From positions 13,207 through 77,206 of the forward strand of contig CAWKLQ010000005.1 in NCBI GenBank assembly GCA_963850525.1: a stretch of 64,000 bases of DNA, in the 5' to 3' direction. Positions 44,777 to 52,876 of this stretch are shown in pieces. Every line of letters starts with the position of its first letter. Position 1 is the first letter of the stretch. The DNA comes from JAEMQF01 sp963850525. GTDB lineage: Bacteria; Pseudomonadota; Gammaproteobacteria; Burkholderiales; Burkholderiaceae_C. The notes below the pieces were generated by a model, which worked only from the letters and a program-made list of their open reading frames with translations, was not told where the DNA came from and did no database searches. A program made the translations under genes and the position numbers.

Positions 44777-46165
44777 ATGGACAAACCAACCGCCCCTCTC
44801 ACCCGCGCCGGCGAAAGCGACCGCACGTTCCACCTGCACCCCTACACGCAGCTGCGCCAGCTCGAGAAAGACGGGCCGCTCGTCATCACGCGCGGCGAGG
44901 GCGTGCACGTGTTCGACGAGCAGGGCAACAAATACATCGAGGGCATGGCCGGTCTGTGGTGCGCGTCGCTCGGGTTTTCCGAAGCGCGCCTGGTCGCCGC
45001 GGCGCAGCGCCAGATGCAGCAGTTGCCGTATTACCACTCGTTTTCCGGCAAGGTGCCCGGGCCGGTGACCGAGCTCGTGGAAAAGCTGATTGGCATCGCG
45101 CCGGTGCCGATGGCGCGCGTGCTGTTTGCCAACTCGGGGTCTGAGGCGAATGACACGGCGTTCAAGCTGGTGCGCTACTACAACAACGCGCGCGGCCGGC
45201 CGAACAAGAAGAAGGTCATCGCGCGCCAAAAGGGTTATCACGGCGTGACGCTGGCAGCCGCGTCGCTGTCCGGCCTGCCGAGCATGCACCAGCACTTCGA
45301 CCTGCCGCTGCCCGGCGTGTTGCGCGTGAGCGCGCCGCATTACTACCTGGGCGCCGAGAAGGGCGAGAGCGAAGCGCAGTTCGTCGAGCGCCTGGGCAAG
45401 GAACTCGAAGACCTGATCGCCGCCGAGGGTGCCGAGACGATTGCCGCGTTCATCGCCGAGCCGGTGCAAGGCGCCGGCGGCGTGATCATTCCGCCCGCGG
45501 GCTACTTCGAGCGCGTCCAGGCGATCCTGAAGAAGAACGACATCCTGTTCATCGCCGACGAGGTGATCACCGGCTTCGGGCGCCTCGGCGAGCCGTTCGG
45601 CACGAACGTGTTCAAACTGCAGCCCGACATGATCACAGTGGCGAAGATGCTCACGGCAGCGTACGTGCCGATGTCGGCGCTCTACGTCACCGATGCGATC
45701 TACCAGGTGGTCGCCGACGCGAGCGCGAGCGTGGGCACCTTCGGCCACGGCTACACCTACAGCGGGCACCCGTTGGCGTGCGCGGTGGCGCTCGAGACGC
45801 TGCGAATCTACGAGGCCGACAACGTCGTCGGCCACGTGCGTGAAGTCGCGCCGCGCCTGCAGCGCGGCTTGCGGCGTTTTGCCGGCCATGCGCTCGTGGG
45901 TGAAGTGCGCGGCATGGGCCTGATCGGCGCGCTCGAACTCGCGCAGGACAAGGCGGCGCATAAATCCTTCGCGCCGGAGAAGGGCGTCGGCGCCTACTTC
46001 GTGCGGCGTGCGCAAGCGCATGGCCTGATCACGCGAGCGCTCGGCGGCGACATCATCGCGTTCTCGCCGCCGCTCATCATCAGCGAAGCCGAAATCGACA
46101 GCCTGCTCGAGCGCACCGAGCGTGCCCTTGACGAGACGCTGGCGTGGGTGCGCGCAAGTGCCTGA
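44777..46165 (+). CDS. Class III (omega) aminotransferase, SpuC/aspartate aminotransferase family
   Basis: 462 residues from ATG 44777. It has FANSGSEANDTAFKLVRYYN (PLP-phosphate binding), GYHGVTLAAASLSGLP, EPVQGAGGVIIPP, ADEVITGFGRLG (Asp contacting PLP) and MITVAKMLTAAYVPMSA, with the PLP-binding Lys in VAKML. The YHPYTQL-like N-terminus resembles putrescine/polyamine- or beta-alanine-pyruvate aminotransferases. The substrate is not certain. The serine hydrolase gene follows almost at once. Confidence 0.92.
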   Translation: MDKPTAPLTRAGESDRTFHLHPYTQLRQLEKDGPLVITRGEGVHVFDEQGNKYIEGMAGLWCASLGFSEARLVAAAQRQMQQLPYYHSFSGKVPGPVTELVEKLIGIAPVPMARVLFANSGSEANDTAFKLVRYYNNARGRPNKKKVIARQKGYHGVTLAAASLSGLPSMHQHFDLPLPGVLRVSAPHYYLGAEKGESEAQFVERLGKELEDLIAAEGAETIAAFIAEPVQGAGGVIIPPAGYFERVQAILKKNDILFIADEVITGFGRLGEPFGTNVFKLQPDMITVAKMLTAAYVPMSALYVTDAIYQVVADASASVGTFGHGYTYSGHPLACAVALETLRIYEADNVVGHVREVAPRLQRGLRRFAGHALVGEVRGMGLIGALELAQDKAAHKSFAPEKGVGAYFVRRAQAHGLITRALGGDIIAFSPPLIISEAEIDSLLERTERALDETLAWVRASA

Positions 46166-46181
46166 AGCGCAATCAGAAGGA

Positions 46182-47270
46182 ATGACCAGCGGTGCGCGAC
46201 AAGGCGCGTGGCGCGAGGCGATCGCCTTCGCGAACGCGCATGAAGTGGCCTGGCCGCGCGACCCGCACGCGGACCCGGCGCGTTGGGGCATTCACCACGA
46301 CGACAAGCCGCCCTACAACCGCTTGCGCGGGCCGGTGCACGCCCGCGGCGGCGTGTCGGGGGTGGTCTGGCAGCACGGCGCCGAGATCGTCGCCTGGGGC
46401 GAGCCGGAGCGTGCCGACTTGACGTTCAGCGTCGCCAAGACCTACCTCGCGCTGCTCGCCGGCGTTGCCAACGCCTGGGGTTTGCTTCCCGATCCCGACG
46501 AGCCCGTCGTGCGGCGTGTGCCCGGCATAGGCTTCGATTCGGCACATAACCGGGTGGTCACGTGGTCGCATCTGCTGCAGCAGACGAGCGAATGGGAAGG
46601 CGAGTGTTTCGGCCTGCCCGACACGGTGGACCGCTACCGCAAGGTCTCGCACGACCCGCGCCCGCAGCAGGGGCGCAAGGGCGATGCGCGGCCCTTGCAG
46701 GCACCGGGCGCGTTCTGGGAATACAACGACGTTCGCATCAACCAGTTGTCGCTGGCATTGATGCACTTGTTCGGCAAGCCGCTTCCCGAGGTGTTCGCGG
46801 AAACGATCATGCAGCCCCTTGGCGCGAGCGACAGCTGGCGCTGGACGGGTTACGACGACGCCTGGACCGTGCTTGGGGACAAGCGCGTGCAAAGCGTTCC
46901 CGGTGGTTCGCATTGGGGCGCGGGTGTGTCGATCTCGGCGCGCGACCAGGCGCGCATCGGCCAGCTGATGCTCGCCGGCGGGCGCGTCGGCCAGCGCCAG
47001 GTGATATCGCGCGACTGGATCGCGCGTTTGCTAAGCCCCTGCGCGATCGCGCCGTTCTACGGTGGCTTGACCTGGCTCAATCCGCAGGGCCTGAGTTTTC
47101 CGCACGCGTCGCCGCAAAGCAGTTTCATGTTCGGCGCAGGCGGCCACTATGTGTGGATGGAGCCGAAACACGACGCCGTGGTCGTCGTGCGCTGGCTCGA
47201 TTCGACGTTTGTCGACGCCTTCATGGCGCATGCGTCAAAGGCCTTGGAAACGACAACGACGCGCGCGTGA
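46182..47270 (+). CDS. Serine hydrolase, beta-lactamase (class C) related
   Basis: About 362 residues from ATG 46182; an in-frame GTG at 46158 would overlap the aminotransferase stop and cannot be excluded. The nucleophile motif is SVAK in LTFSVAKTYLALLAGVA (about 84), the second motif is YND in FWEYNDVRINQLSLAL, and the third, usually KTG/HTG-like, is FGAGGHYVWMEP. No signal peptide is visible. Enzymes of this family include esterases, D-aminopeptidases and beta-lactamases; the reaction is not clear. It probably shares the aminotransferase transcript. Confidence 0.85.
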   Translation: MTSGARQGAWREAIAFANAHEVAWPRDPHADPARWGIHHDDKPPYNRLRGPVHARGGVSGVVWQHGAEIVAWGEPERADLTFSVAKTYLALLAGVANAWGLLPDPDEPVVRRVPGIGFDSAHNRVVTWSHLLQQTSEWEGECFGLPDTVDRYRKVSHDPRPQQGRKGDARPLQAPGAFWEYNDVRINQLSLALMHLFGKPLPEVFAETIMQPLGASDSWRWTGYDDAWTVLGDKRVQSVPGGSHWGAGVSISARDQARIGQLMLAGGRVGQRQVISRDWIARLLSPCAIAPFYGGLTWLNPQGLSFPHASPQSSFMFGAGGHYVWMEPKHDAVVVVRWLDSTFVDAFMAHASKALETTTTRA

Positions 47271-47450
47271 CCCGATAAAGAGTATGATGCGCCCCGCTAG
47301 CCATCCATAAGACCGTCGTTTTGTAGTCCTCCCCAGCGCTTGCCGGCATGCCCGGCAAGACAGGTTGAATCTCTGTTCGGTGATCTCGTGCGTGTCTTTG
47401 CACTGCGTGGGCATGTGCTCGCGCATCATCGTCATCCCTAGGAGTATTCA
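47271..47450 (+). promoter_or_regulatory. Long 5' leader of cspA
   Basis: The 180 bases before the cold-shock gene contain no gene. They include a hairpin (TTGCCGG-CATG-CCGGCAA) at about 47341-47358 and a TAGGAG ribosome-binding site at 47440. Long structured leaders that open at low temperature are known for cspA genes, and this one fits in length and position. That it acts as a thermosensor is inferred. Confidence 0.5.
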
Positions 47451-47654
47451 ATGGCGACAGGTACAGTGAAATGGTTCAACGAAGGCAAGGGTTTTGGTTT
47501 TATTGCACCGGACGACGGCAGCAAGGATTTGTTTGCCCACTTCAGCGAAATCAAGGGCAGCGGCTTCAAGACGCTGGCTGAGAACCAGAAGGTGGAATTC
47601 GAAGTGACGCAAGGCCAAAAGGGCCTGCAAGCTTCCAACATCCGCCCGGTTTGA
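47451..47654 (+). CDS. cspA: Cold-shock protein CspA (second copy)
   Basis: 67 residues: a single cold-shock domain with RNP1 (KGFGFIAPD) and RNP2 (DLFAHFSEI), ending ASNIRPV. The 5' leader is long, unlike the copy at 8393-8602, which suggests this is the more strongly cold-regulated copy. Confidence 0.96.
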   Translation: MATGTVKWFNEGKGFGFIAPDDGSKDLFAHFSEIKGSGFKTLAENQKVEFEVTQGQKGLQASNIRPV

Positions 47655-47674
47655 CCATTTAGTTTGAGCGGTCG

Positions 47675-47704
47675 CGCCGCAGCGGCGCGTTGCCGCTGCG
47701 GCCT
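47675..47704 (+). terminator. Hairpin after cspA
   Basis: GCCGCAGCGGC-GCGTT-GCCGCTGCGGC is a perfect 11-bp stem with a 5-base loop, about 20 bases after the cspA stop codon. There is no T-run, so it may be an mRNA-stabilising end or a weak terminator. Confidence 0.7.
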
Positions 47705-47749
47705 GCCGTTACGGGGCAGCTGCCGACCCCCCAGAAGAGACAGTCGCGT

Positions 47750-48091
47750 GTGGCACACAGCCCGTGCGGCTGCGCGACATGCCGCTCATCTCAACAGGTA
47801 GCCCGGCGCTTGGACATTTGCCCGCATTGCACAAAAACGCTCGATCCCCAAGTGCACTTTGTGCGCGGCGGATTGGGGGACCTGCAGCAATTGCTGCTCG
47901 GTTGGGAGTGGCCGAGCCAGCGCCGCGCGCGCAAGTTCACGGTGCGCTGCCCACATTGCACGAAGACTTACGTGAGCCACACCTTGCGCAGGTTCGGCTT
48001 TGTCACCTACGGGCGCTACGTCACGGTGGTTGGGGTGGTTTGCGCCGCAGCTGTCTGCATCGTGCTGCTGGGTGCGCGCATGAAGGCCTGA
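47750..48091 (+). CDS. Probable zinc-ribbon membrane protein
   Basis: I do not recognise the family. About 113 residues from a GTG at 47750 (an AGAAGAGA site precedes it); a TTG at 47810 is another candidate. Two CPHCTK motifs (LDICPHCTKTLDP and VRCPHCTKTYVSH) are about 42 residues apart and look like the halves of a zinc ribbon. A C-terminal hydrophobic helix follows (GRYVTVVGVVCAAAVCIVLL). It may be a small membrane-tethered zinc protein. The frame also runs upstream into the cspA terminator, which I do not believe is coding. Confidence 0.5.
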   Translation: MAHSPCGCATCRSSQQVARRLDICPHCTKTLDPQVHFVRGGLGDLQQLLLGWEWPSQRRARKFTVRCPHCTKTYVSHTLRRFGFVTYGRYVTVVGVVCAAAVCIVLLGARMKA

Positions 48092-48151
48092 CCAAAACCT
48101 AACTAGAATAGTGCGCGTCACTGTTCGACCTTCGTTTCTCGAGGTTACCCC

Positions 48152-48712
48152 ATGAAGACTCGCAAAGCCATCATCTACACCGGCAAGCGCTTCGACGTGC
48201 CGCAATGCATTCAGCGCATCGACCATCGGGCCACGCACGGCTGGCAGTTGCGCTACGGCGGAACGAAAATGTTCTCCGACGGCGTGGCCGGGCCGAAGGA
48301 TTCCCTGGCACGCGCGACCGAAGAGTTGCTCGTGCGCATCGCCAAGCTGCCGGCACCGTCGCTGCTGCAAAAGCTGCCGAACAAGACCAAGACGAGCGAC
48401 TTGCCGGTGGGGATTTCCGGGCCCATCATTCGCCAACGGCGTGGCTCGACGTATCGCCAAGCGAGTTTTTCGGTGTCGCTGCCGCAGGTCGGCGCGCCCA
48501 CGCGCTGCCGCAGCGTCTACATCGGCAGCGAATCGACGTACACCATCCAGCGCTACGAGCGCGCCTTGGAAAAGGCGATTGCGATCCGCAAGCAGGGCGA
48601 GAAGGAGTACAAGAGCGACGCCACGCGCGCCAAACGTGCGTCCGCCGACAGGCTCAGGGCCAAGCTCGCGCTCAAGGCCGATCGGCGCGCGGCCCGCGGC
48701 TCCCGGGCTTGA
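48152..48712 (+). CDS. AP2-like DNA-binding protein
   Basis: 186 residues, start ATG 48152 after a GAGG site. The stretch RIDHRATHGWQLRYGGTKMF and SDGVAGPKDSLARATEELLV matches the pattern of bacterial AP2-like domains (Ile-x-x-x-x-x-x-x-His-Gly-Trp then Phe-Ser-Asp). A second, weaker copy lies at about 110-150 (SVYIGSESTYTIQRYERALE, then KAIAIR). The C-terminus is very basic. Such proteins bind DNA, but the target and role are not known; homologous domains are common in phage endonucleases. The call is by pattern only. Confidence 0.6.
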   Translation: MKTRKAIIYTGKRFDVPQCIQRIDHRATHGWQLRYGGTKMFSDGVAGPKDSLARATEELLVRIAKLPAPSLLQKLPNKTKTSDLPVGISGPIIRQRRGSTYRQASFSVSLPQVGAPTRCRSVYIGSESTYTIQRYERALEKAIAIRKQGEKEYKSDATRAKRASADRLRAKLALKADRRAARGSRA

Positions 48713-48799
48713 CGCAACGCTGACAGCGCGCGCCCGATCCGAGCGCCCCGGGACCCGGCGCTTGCCCGTCTTGCAGTCGATTCGGCGGGCCTGCACAAA

Positions 48800-49207
48800 A
48801 TGCCTTATCGATGGCTCGCCGACGCGGTGCTCACGCTGCACGTGGGCGTCGTGCTGTTCGTGGTTGTCGGGCTCGCGCTGATCCTCGCCGGCAACCGGCT
48901 GGGCTGGCGCTGGGTCAACGCCTGGTGGCTGCGCTTGACGCACCTCGCGGCGATCGGCGTGGTGATCGCCGAGTCGTGGCTGGGCATCGTCTGCCCGCTC
49001 ACGACGCTCGAGATGTGGCTGCGCGCCAAGGCCGGCGCAGGCACGTACGGCGGCAGCTTCATCGAACACTGGCTGCAGCGCCTGCTTTACTACGATGCGC
49101 CGCCCTGGGTGTTTGTGATGGCGTACAGCGTGTTCGGGCTGATGGTTGCTGCGGTCTGGTGGATTTGGCCGCCGAGCCGCAGTGGATCCCGGCGTTCGCC
49201 GGGATGA
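48800..49207 (+). CDS. DUF2784 membrane protein
   Basis: 135 residues with four hydrophobic segments (LADAVLTLHVGVVLFVVVGL, LRLTHLAAIGVVIAESWLGI, and two later ones around WVFVMAYSVFGLMVAAVWWI). The conserved CPLTTLE stretch of DUF2784 is present. The function is unknown. The last eight codons and the stop (SGSRRSPG) are supplied by a palindromic repeat, so the natural C-terminus may have been altered. Confidence 0.85.
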   Translation: MPYRWLADAVLTLHVGVVLFVVVGLALILAGNRLGWRWVNAWWLRLTHLAAIGVVIAESWLGIVCPLTTLEMWLRAKAGAGTYGGSFIEHWLQRLLYYDAPPWVFVMAYSVFGLMVAAVWWIWPPSRSGSRRSPG

Positions 49208-49210
49208 CGA
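49181..49210. repeat. REP-like palindromic arm overlapping the end of a gene
   Basis: TGGATCCCGGCGTTCGCCGG, then GATGACGA, is one arm of the repeat family also seen at 26949 and 36904. Here a single arm provides the stop codon of the DUF2784 gene. Confidence 0.85.
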
Positions 49211-49239
49211 ATGCTTTGCACTAGACAGTCGCGAAAGGT

Positions 49240-50352
49240 CTACCGCATGCCGTGCCTGAGCCCCTCGAACAAGGCCTTGGGGTCGCGCGCTGCGCGCCAG
49301 TACTGCGGTGGCGCCTGCACCTTGGCGCCGAGTTTTTCCGCAGCGTGCCACGGCCAGCGCGGGTTGGAGAGCATGGCGCGCGCGAGCGCCACGGCGTCGG
49401 CCTGGCCGCTGGCGACGATCGCTTCCGCCTGCTCGGGCTCGGTGATCAGGCCCACGCAAATCGTCGGCAGGCCGACCTCGGCCTTGATCTGAGCCGCGAA
49501 GGGCACCTGAAATCCAGGCGCGGGCTTGATCGACTGCGCTGCCGCGACGCCACCGGTGCTGATGTGCAGCGCGGCGCAACCGCGCGCTTGCAAGGCGCGG
49601 GACATTTCGATCGTGCTTTCGACGTCCCAGCCGTCGCTCACCCAATCGGTGGCCGACAGGCGCATCCACACCGGCCGGTCCGCGGGGAAGGCTTCGCGCA
49701 CCGCGTCGAACACTTCGAGCGGAAAGCGCATGCGGTTTTGCAGGCTGCCGCCGTAAGCGTCGCTGCGCCGATTGGCGATCGGCGAGAGGAACTGGTGCAG
49801 CAGGTAACCGTGGGCGCCGTGCAGTTCGACGCCGGCCAGGCCCAGGCGCGCGGCGCGCCGCGCCGCGTCGACAAATTGATTGCGGATGTGCTTCAAGCCT
49901 TCGAGGTCGAGCGCTGCCGGCGGGTCTTCGCCTTCGGCGTGCGGGAGGGCACTCGCCGACACGGACTCCCAGGCGAGCGGCTCGCCGCGGCGGATCTGCT
50001 TGCCACCGTCCCACGGCGCGTGGCTCGAAGCCTTGCGCCCGGCGTGGGCGAGCTGAATCGCGAGCGTGATCGGCGAGTGTTTGCGAACCGCGTCGAGCAC
50101 GCGCACGAGTGCCACTTCATTGGCGTCGCTGTACAGGCCCAGGCAACCCGGCGTGATGCGGCCCTGCGCTGCGACCGCCGTCGCCTCCAGGATCAATAGC
50201 CCCGCGCCTGAGAGCGCCAGATGGCCGAGGTGGATCAGGTGCCAATCGGTCGCCGAGCCCTCGTGTGCGGAATATTGGCACATCGGCGCGATGACGATGC
50301 GGTTGGGCAGGCGCAGATTGCCCAGGGCCCAAGGGGAAAAGAGTTGGCTCAT
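49240..50352 (-). CDS. NADH:flavin oxidoreductase, Old Yellow Enzyme family (YqjM-like)
   Basis: About 370 residues from ATG 50352. The product shows SPWALGNLRLPNRIVIAPMC with the active-site Cys-like IAPMCQYS, the FMN-binding QLAHAGRK, GVELHGAHGYLLHQFLSP (His pair), and RRSDAYGGSLQNRMRF. This is the thermophilic-like YqjM branch of OYE. It reduces activated C=C bonds using NADPH. The 69 bases between its start and the CopL-like start form the border of the copper cluster. Confidence 0.93.
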   Translation of the reverse strand: MSQLFSPWALGNLRLPNRIVIAPMCQYSAHEGSATDWHLIHLGHLALSGAGLLILEATAVAAQGRITPGCLGLYSDANEVALVRVLDAVRKHSPITLAIQLAHAGRKASSHAPWDGGKQIRRGEPLAWESVSASALPHAEGEDPPAALDLEGLKHIRNQFVDAARRAARLGLAGVELHGAHGYLLHQFLSPIANRRSDAYGGSLQNRMRFPLEVFDAVREAFPADRPVWMRLSATDWVSDGWDVESTIEMSRALQARGCAALHISTGGVAAAQSIKPAPGFQVPFAAQIKAEVGLPTICVGLITEPEQAEAIVASGQADAVALARAMLSNPRWPWHAAEKLGAKVQAPPQYWRAARDPKALFEGLRHGMR

Positions 50353-50372
50353 GCACGATGTCGACCGAGTTG

Positions 50373-50385
50373 GAATCCTCGATTC
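50373..50385. promoter_or_regulatory. Short inverted repeat in the divergent promoter of the copper cluster
   Basis: GAATC-CTC-GATTC is a perfect 5-bp inverted repeat in the short gap between the OYE gene and the first copper gene. It is a candidate operator, but its size makes chance likely, and it does not match a copper-regulator site I know. Confidence 0.3.
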
Positions 50386-50421
50386 TCCACTGCGGCGTTT
50401 GCGCTGCGGTAAAGTCCCGGC

Positions 50422-50865
50422 ATGGTGGCGCCGATTCGAACGCTGTTGATCTGCTGGCTGTTGCTGGCGCTTCCGGTGCAGGGAATTGCCGCAGCGACGA
50501 TGGCGTTCTGCGGCGCGGCCCACCATGCCGGCGCGGTGCGCGCTGAATCACTTCAGGGCGCTGCGGCCGGGCACTCACACCACGCTGGCGACGCGCCCAG
50601 CGCACACCATCATCACGGCGCGACGCACCAGGCCGAAACCGCAGCACCGGCCGACGCTGCTTCTGCACCAGTGACGCTCAGCCAAGGCGACGATCAGAAG
50701 TGCAGCGCTTGCGCGTCGTGTTGCTCATTCAGTGCCGTACCCAGCACCGCGCTTGCCGTGCCGGTACCTGCCCCGAGCCCCACGCTGTTCAGCGCCGTGG
50801 TGCTGCACGTCGATCCATTCGCCGCCGACGGCCCGGACCGCCCGCCTCGAATCGTTCTCGCTTAG
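50422..50865 (+). CDS. CopL-like/DUF2946-type small periplasmic metal-binding protein
   Basis: 147 residues. After a signal peptide (VAPIRTLLICWLLLALPVQG) it is rich in His (AGHSHHAGDAPSAHHHHGAT) and ends with a Cys cluster (KCSACASCCSFSAVPSTALA). The form agrees with CopL-like proteins that precede copper-resistance genes in Xanthomonas and relatives, where it helps regulate or bind copper. It is the first gene of the rightward copper cluster. Confidence 0.75.
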   Translation: MVAPIRTLLICWLLLALPVQGIAAATMAFCGAAHHAGAVRAESLQGAAAGHSHHAGDAPSAHHHHGATHQAETAAPADAASAPVTLSQGDDQKCSACASCCSFSAVPSTALAVPVPAPSPTLFSAVVLHVDPFAADGPDRPPRIVLA

Positions 50866-50970
50866 TCGGCGCCAGCCGGCGAGTTCGCCGCGGGCCCGGC
50901 GCGCGCAGTGCTGCGGCTGTGGCACTGCGCACGCCGCACGCGATCACGTCCACTTCGACGCGAGGACATC

Positions 50971-51426
50971 ATGGTCCATTTCATTTCGCGCGGGCAAAAG
51001 CCACGCGCAACAACACCGGTCGCAATCGCCAGAGCGATCGCAGGCGCGGCGCTCGCTGCCGCGCTGGCTGCGCACGCCCAATCCGCAGCGCCAGCCGCGC
51101 GGCCCGACCCGCTCGACCCCCAGGCCGGCGTGCCTGCGCTGAACTATGAGTCGTCTTTCGCCCGGTACCGGCGCATGAGCGAGACCCAACCGATTCCCTG
51201 GCGCGAAGCGAACGACGCCGTTGCACGCATCGGCGGATGGCGTGCGTACGCGCGCGAAGCGCAGCAGCCCGAAGCTGGTGGGGCGGTAACGCCGAGCCAG
51301 ACGCCCGGAGGACTCGCGACCACGCCGAGCCAACCGCTTGCACCCGCTGCCAAGCCGAGCCCGCCGCCTGCACCCGCGGCCAAGCCCCTGCCCCACGACG
51401 GCCATCACACGCCGCGCGTGCCATGA
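50971..51426 (+). CDS. Pro-rich exported protein of the copper cluster
   Basis: About 151 residues from ATG 50971 (GAGGA site). A signal peptide (TPVAIARAIAGAALAAALAA) is followed by DPLDPQAGVPALNYESSFAR and RYRRMSETQPIPWREANDAV, a conserved motif in proteins beside heavy-metal TolC genes in Betaproteobacteria, then a Pro/Ala-rich tail ending in HDGHHTP. The stop overlaps the start of the TolC-family gene by 4 bases (ATGA). Its function is unknown; the tail could bind metals. Confidence 0.7.
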   Translation: MVHFISRGQKPRATTPVAIARAIAGAALAAALAAHAQSAAPAARPDPLDPQAGVPALNYESSFARYRRMSETQPIPWREANDAVARIGGWRAYAREAQQPEAGGAVTPSQTPGGLATTPSQPLAPAAKPSPPPAPAAKPLPHDGHHTPRVP

Positions 51427-52859
51427 GCCGCGCCGCCCCGCGTCAGCTCGACGCCTTGCCGCGCCGAGCGTGGCAGTTGGCGCTGCTTGCCGCCGCCGCT
51501 GTGCTTGCCGGCTGCGCTTCGTTCAGCGCGGACGGCGGCTTCGCGCCGGTGCAGCAGATCGCCAAAGAACGCCTCGGTCAAGAGGTGCGCTGGGCGCGCT
51601 CCGGCGCCGACCAGGACGCGATCGACACGCGCGTCGCCGAGCTGCTCGCCAAACCGCTGACGGTGGACGACGCTGTGCAAGTCGCCCTGCTGAACAACCG
51701 CGGCCTGCAGGCGACGTTCCAGGAACTCGGCATCACCGAAGCCGAAGTCGTGCAAGCGGGGCGCCTGCCGAACCCGGGTTTCAGCTTCGCGCGCCTGAAG
51801 CGCGGCGACGAGATCGAACTCGAGCGAGGCGTGCACCTGAACCTCGCTCGCCTGCTGGCGCTGCCCCTCATCGGCGCCATGGAAGCGCGGCGCTTCGAAC
51901 AGACCCAAAGCATGATTGCGATGGGCGTGCTCGCGCTTGCCGCCGACACGCGCAAGGCCTACTTCAACGCGCTCGCCGCCGAGGAAGGCGTGCGCTACCT
52001 GCGCCTGGTGATGCAGGCGGCGCAGGCGAGCGCCGAGCTGGCGCGGCGCATGGAGCAGGTCGGCAACTTCAACAAGCTGCAGCGCGCGCGCGAACAAAGC
52101 TTTTACGCCGATGCGGCGCTGAACCTCGCGCGCGCCGAGCAGGCGCAAGCCTCGACACGCGAACGCCTGACGCGGCTCCTGGGCGCGTGGGGCGAGCAGA
52201 CGCAGTTTCGCTTGCCCGAGCGTCTGCCCGATTTGCCCAAGGAGGCGATCGCCCAGCCCGACGTCGAACGCGTCGCGCTCGCGCAGCGCCTGGACGTGCA
52301 AGGCGCCAAGCTCGCTGCCGAGCAGACCGCGAAGAACCTGGGCTTGACGCGCAGCACGCGCTTCGTCAATGTGCTGGAGCTGGGCCTGGTTCGCGACACG
52401 TCGAATCAAGCGCCGCCACGGCGCGGCTGGGAAGTCAGCGTCGAATTGCCGCTGTTCGACTGGGGCGACGCGCGCATCGCACGCGCGCAAGCCGTGTACA
52501 TGCAGGCGCTGCACCGCGCCGCCGAAACCGCGATCAACGCGCGCTCCGAAGTGCGCGAGGCCTACACGGGCTACCGCTCGGCGTTCGACATTGCGCGACA
52601 TCACTTCGAAGAGATTGTTCCGCTGCGCAAGCGAATCGCCGAAGAAAACCTGCTGCGCTACAACGGCATGCTGATCGGCGTGTTCGAGCTGCTCGCCGAC
52701 GCGCGCGCACAGATCGCCAGCGTCAACAACGCCATCGAGGCGCTGCGCGATTTCTGGATCGCGCGCTCGGATCTGGACATGGCGCTCATCGGCAAGCCCA
52801 GCCTGGCGGCGCCGGCAGGCCTCGCGGTCGCCGCCGAGCCCGGCGGCGCAGCGCACTGA
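51423..52859 (+). CDS. TolC-family outer-membrane lipoprotein
   Basis: 478 residues. A lipoprotein signal ends in VLAGC, then a TolC-like body (about 100-460): TVDDAVQVALLNNRGLQATF, VVQAGRLPNPGFSFARLK, NFNKLQRAREQSFYADAAL, VSVELPLFDWGDARIARAQA. These are the outer-membrane channels of efflux systems. It is located before the multicopper oxidase and far from the leftward CusC-like gene, so the cluster has two TolC proteins. Its inner-membrane partner is not evident. Confidence 0.88.
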   Translation: MSRAAPRQLDALPRRAWQLALLAAAAVLAGCASFSADGGFAPVQQIAKERLGQEVRWARSGADQDAIDTRVAELLAKPLTVDDAVQVALLNNRGLQATFQELGITEAEVVQAGRLPNPGFSFARLKRGDEIELERGVHLNLARLLALPLIGAMEARRFEQTQSMIAMGVLALAADTRKAYFNALAAEEGVRYLRLVMQAAQASAELARRMEQVGNFNKLQRAREQSFYADAALNLARAEQAQASTRERLTRLLGAWGEQTQFRLPERLPDLPKEAIAQPDVERVALAQRLDVQGAKLAAEQTAKNLGLTRSTRFVNVLELGLVRDTSNQAPPRRGWEVSVELPLFDWGDARIARAQAVYMQALHRAAETAINARSEVREAYTGYRSAFDIARHHFEEIVPLRKRIAEENLLRYNGMLIGVFELLADARAQIASVNNAIEALRDFWIARSDLDMALIGKPSLAAPAGLAVAAEPGGAAH

Positions 52860-52876
52860 ATCAACAAGGAACAGAC

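Noticed and set aside
47690..47749. A TTG start for the zinc-ribbon protein
   Set aside because: This codon lies inside the perfect hairpin after cspA and has no ribosome-binding site.
26949..49210. A CRISPR array suggested by three similar repeats
   Set aside because: The repeats are palindromic REP-type units more than 9 kb apart with no regular spacers and no cas genes.
47786..50014. A 742-codon leftward open frame from the zinc-ribbon gene to the OYE gene
   Set aside because: It runs through several real genes on both strands and a palindromic repeat, with no coherent domain.
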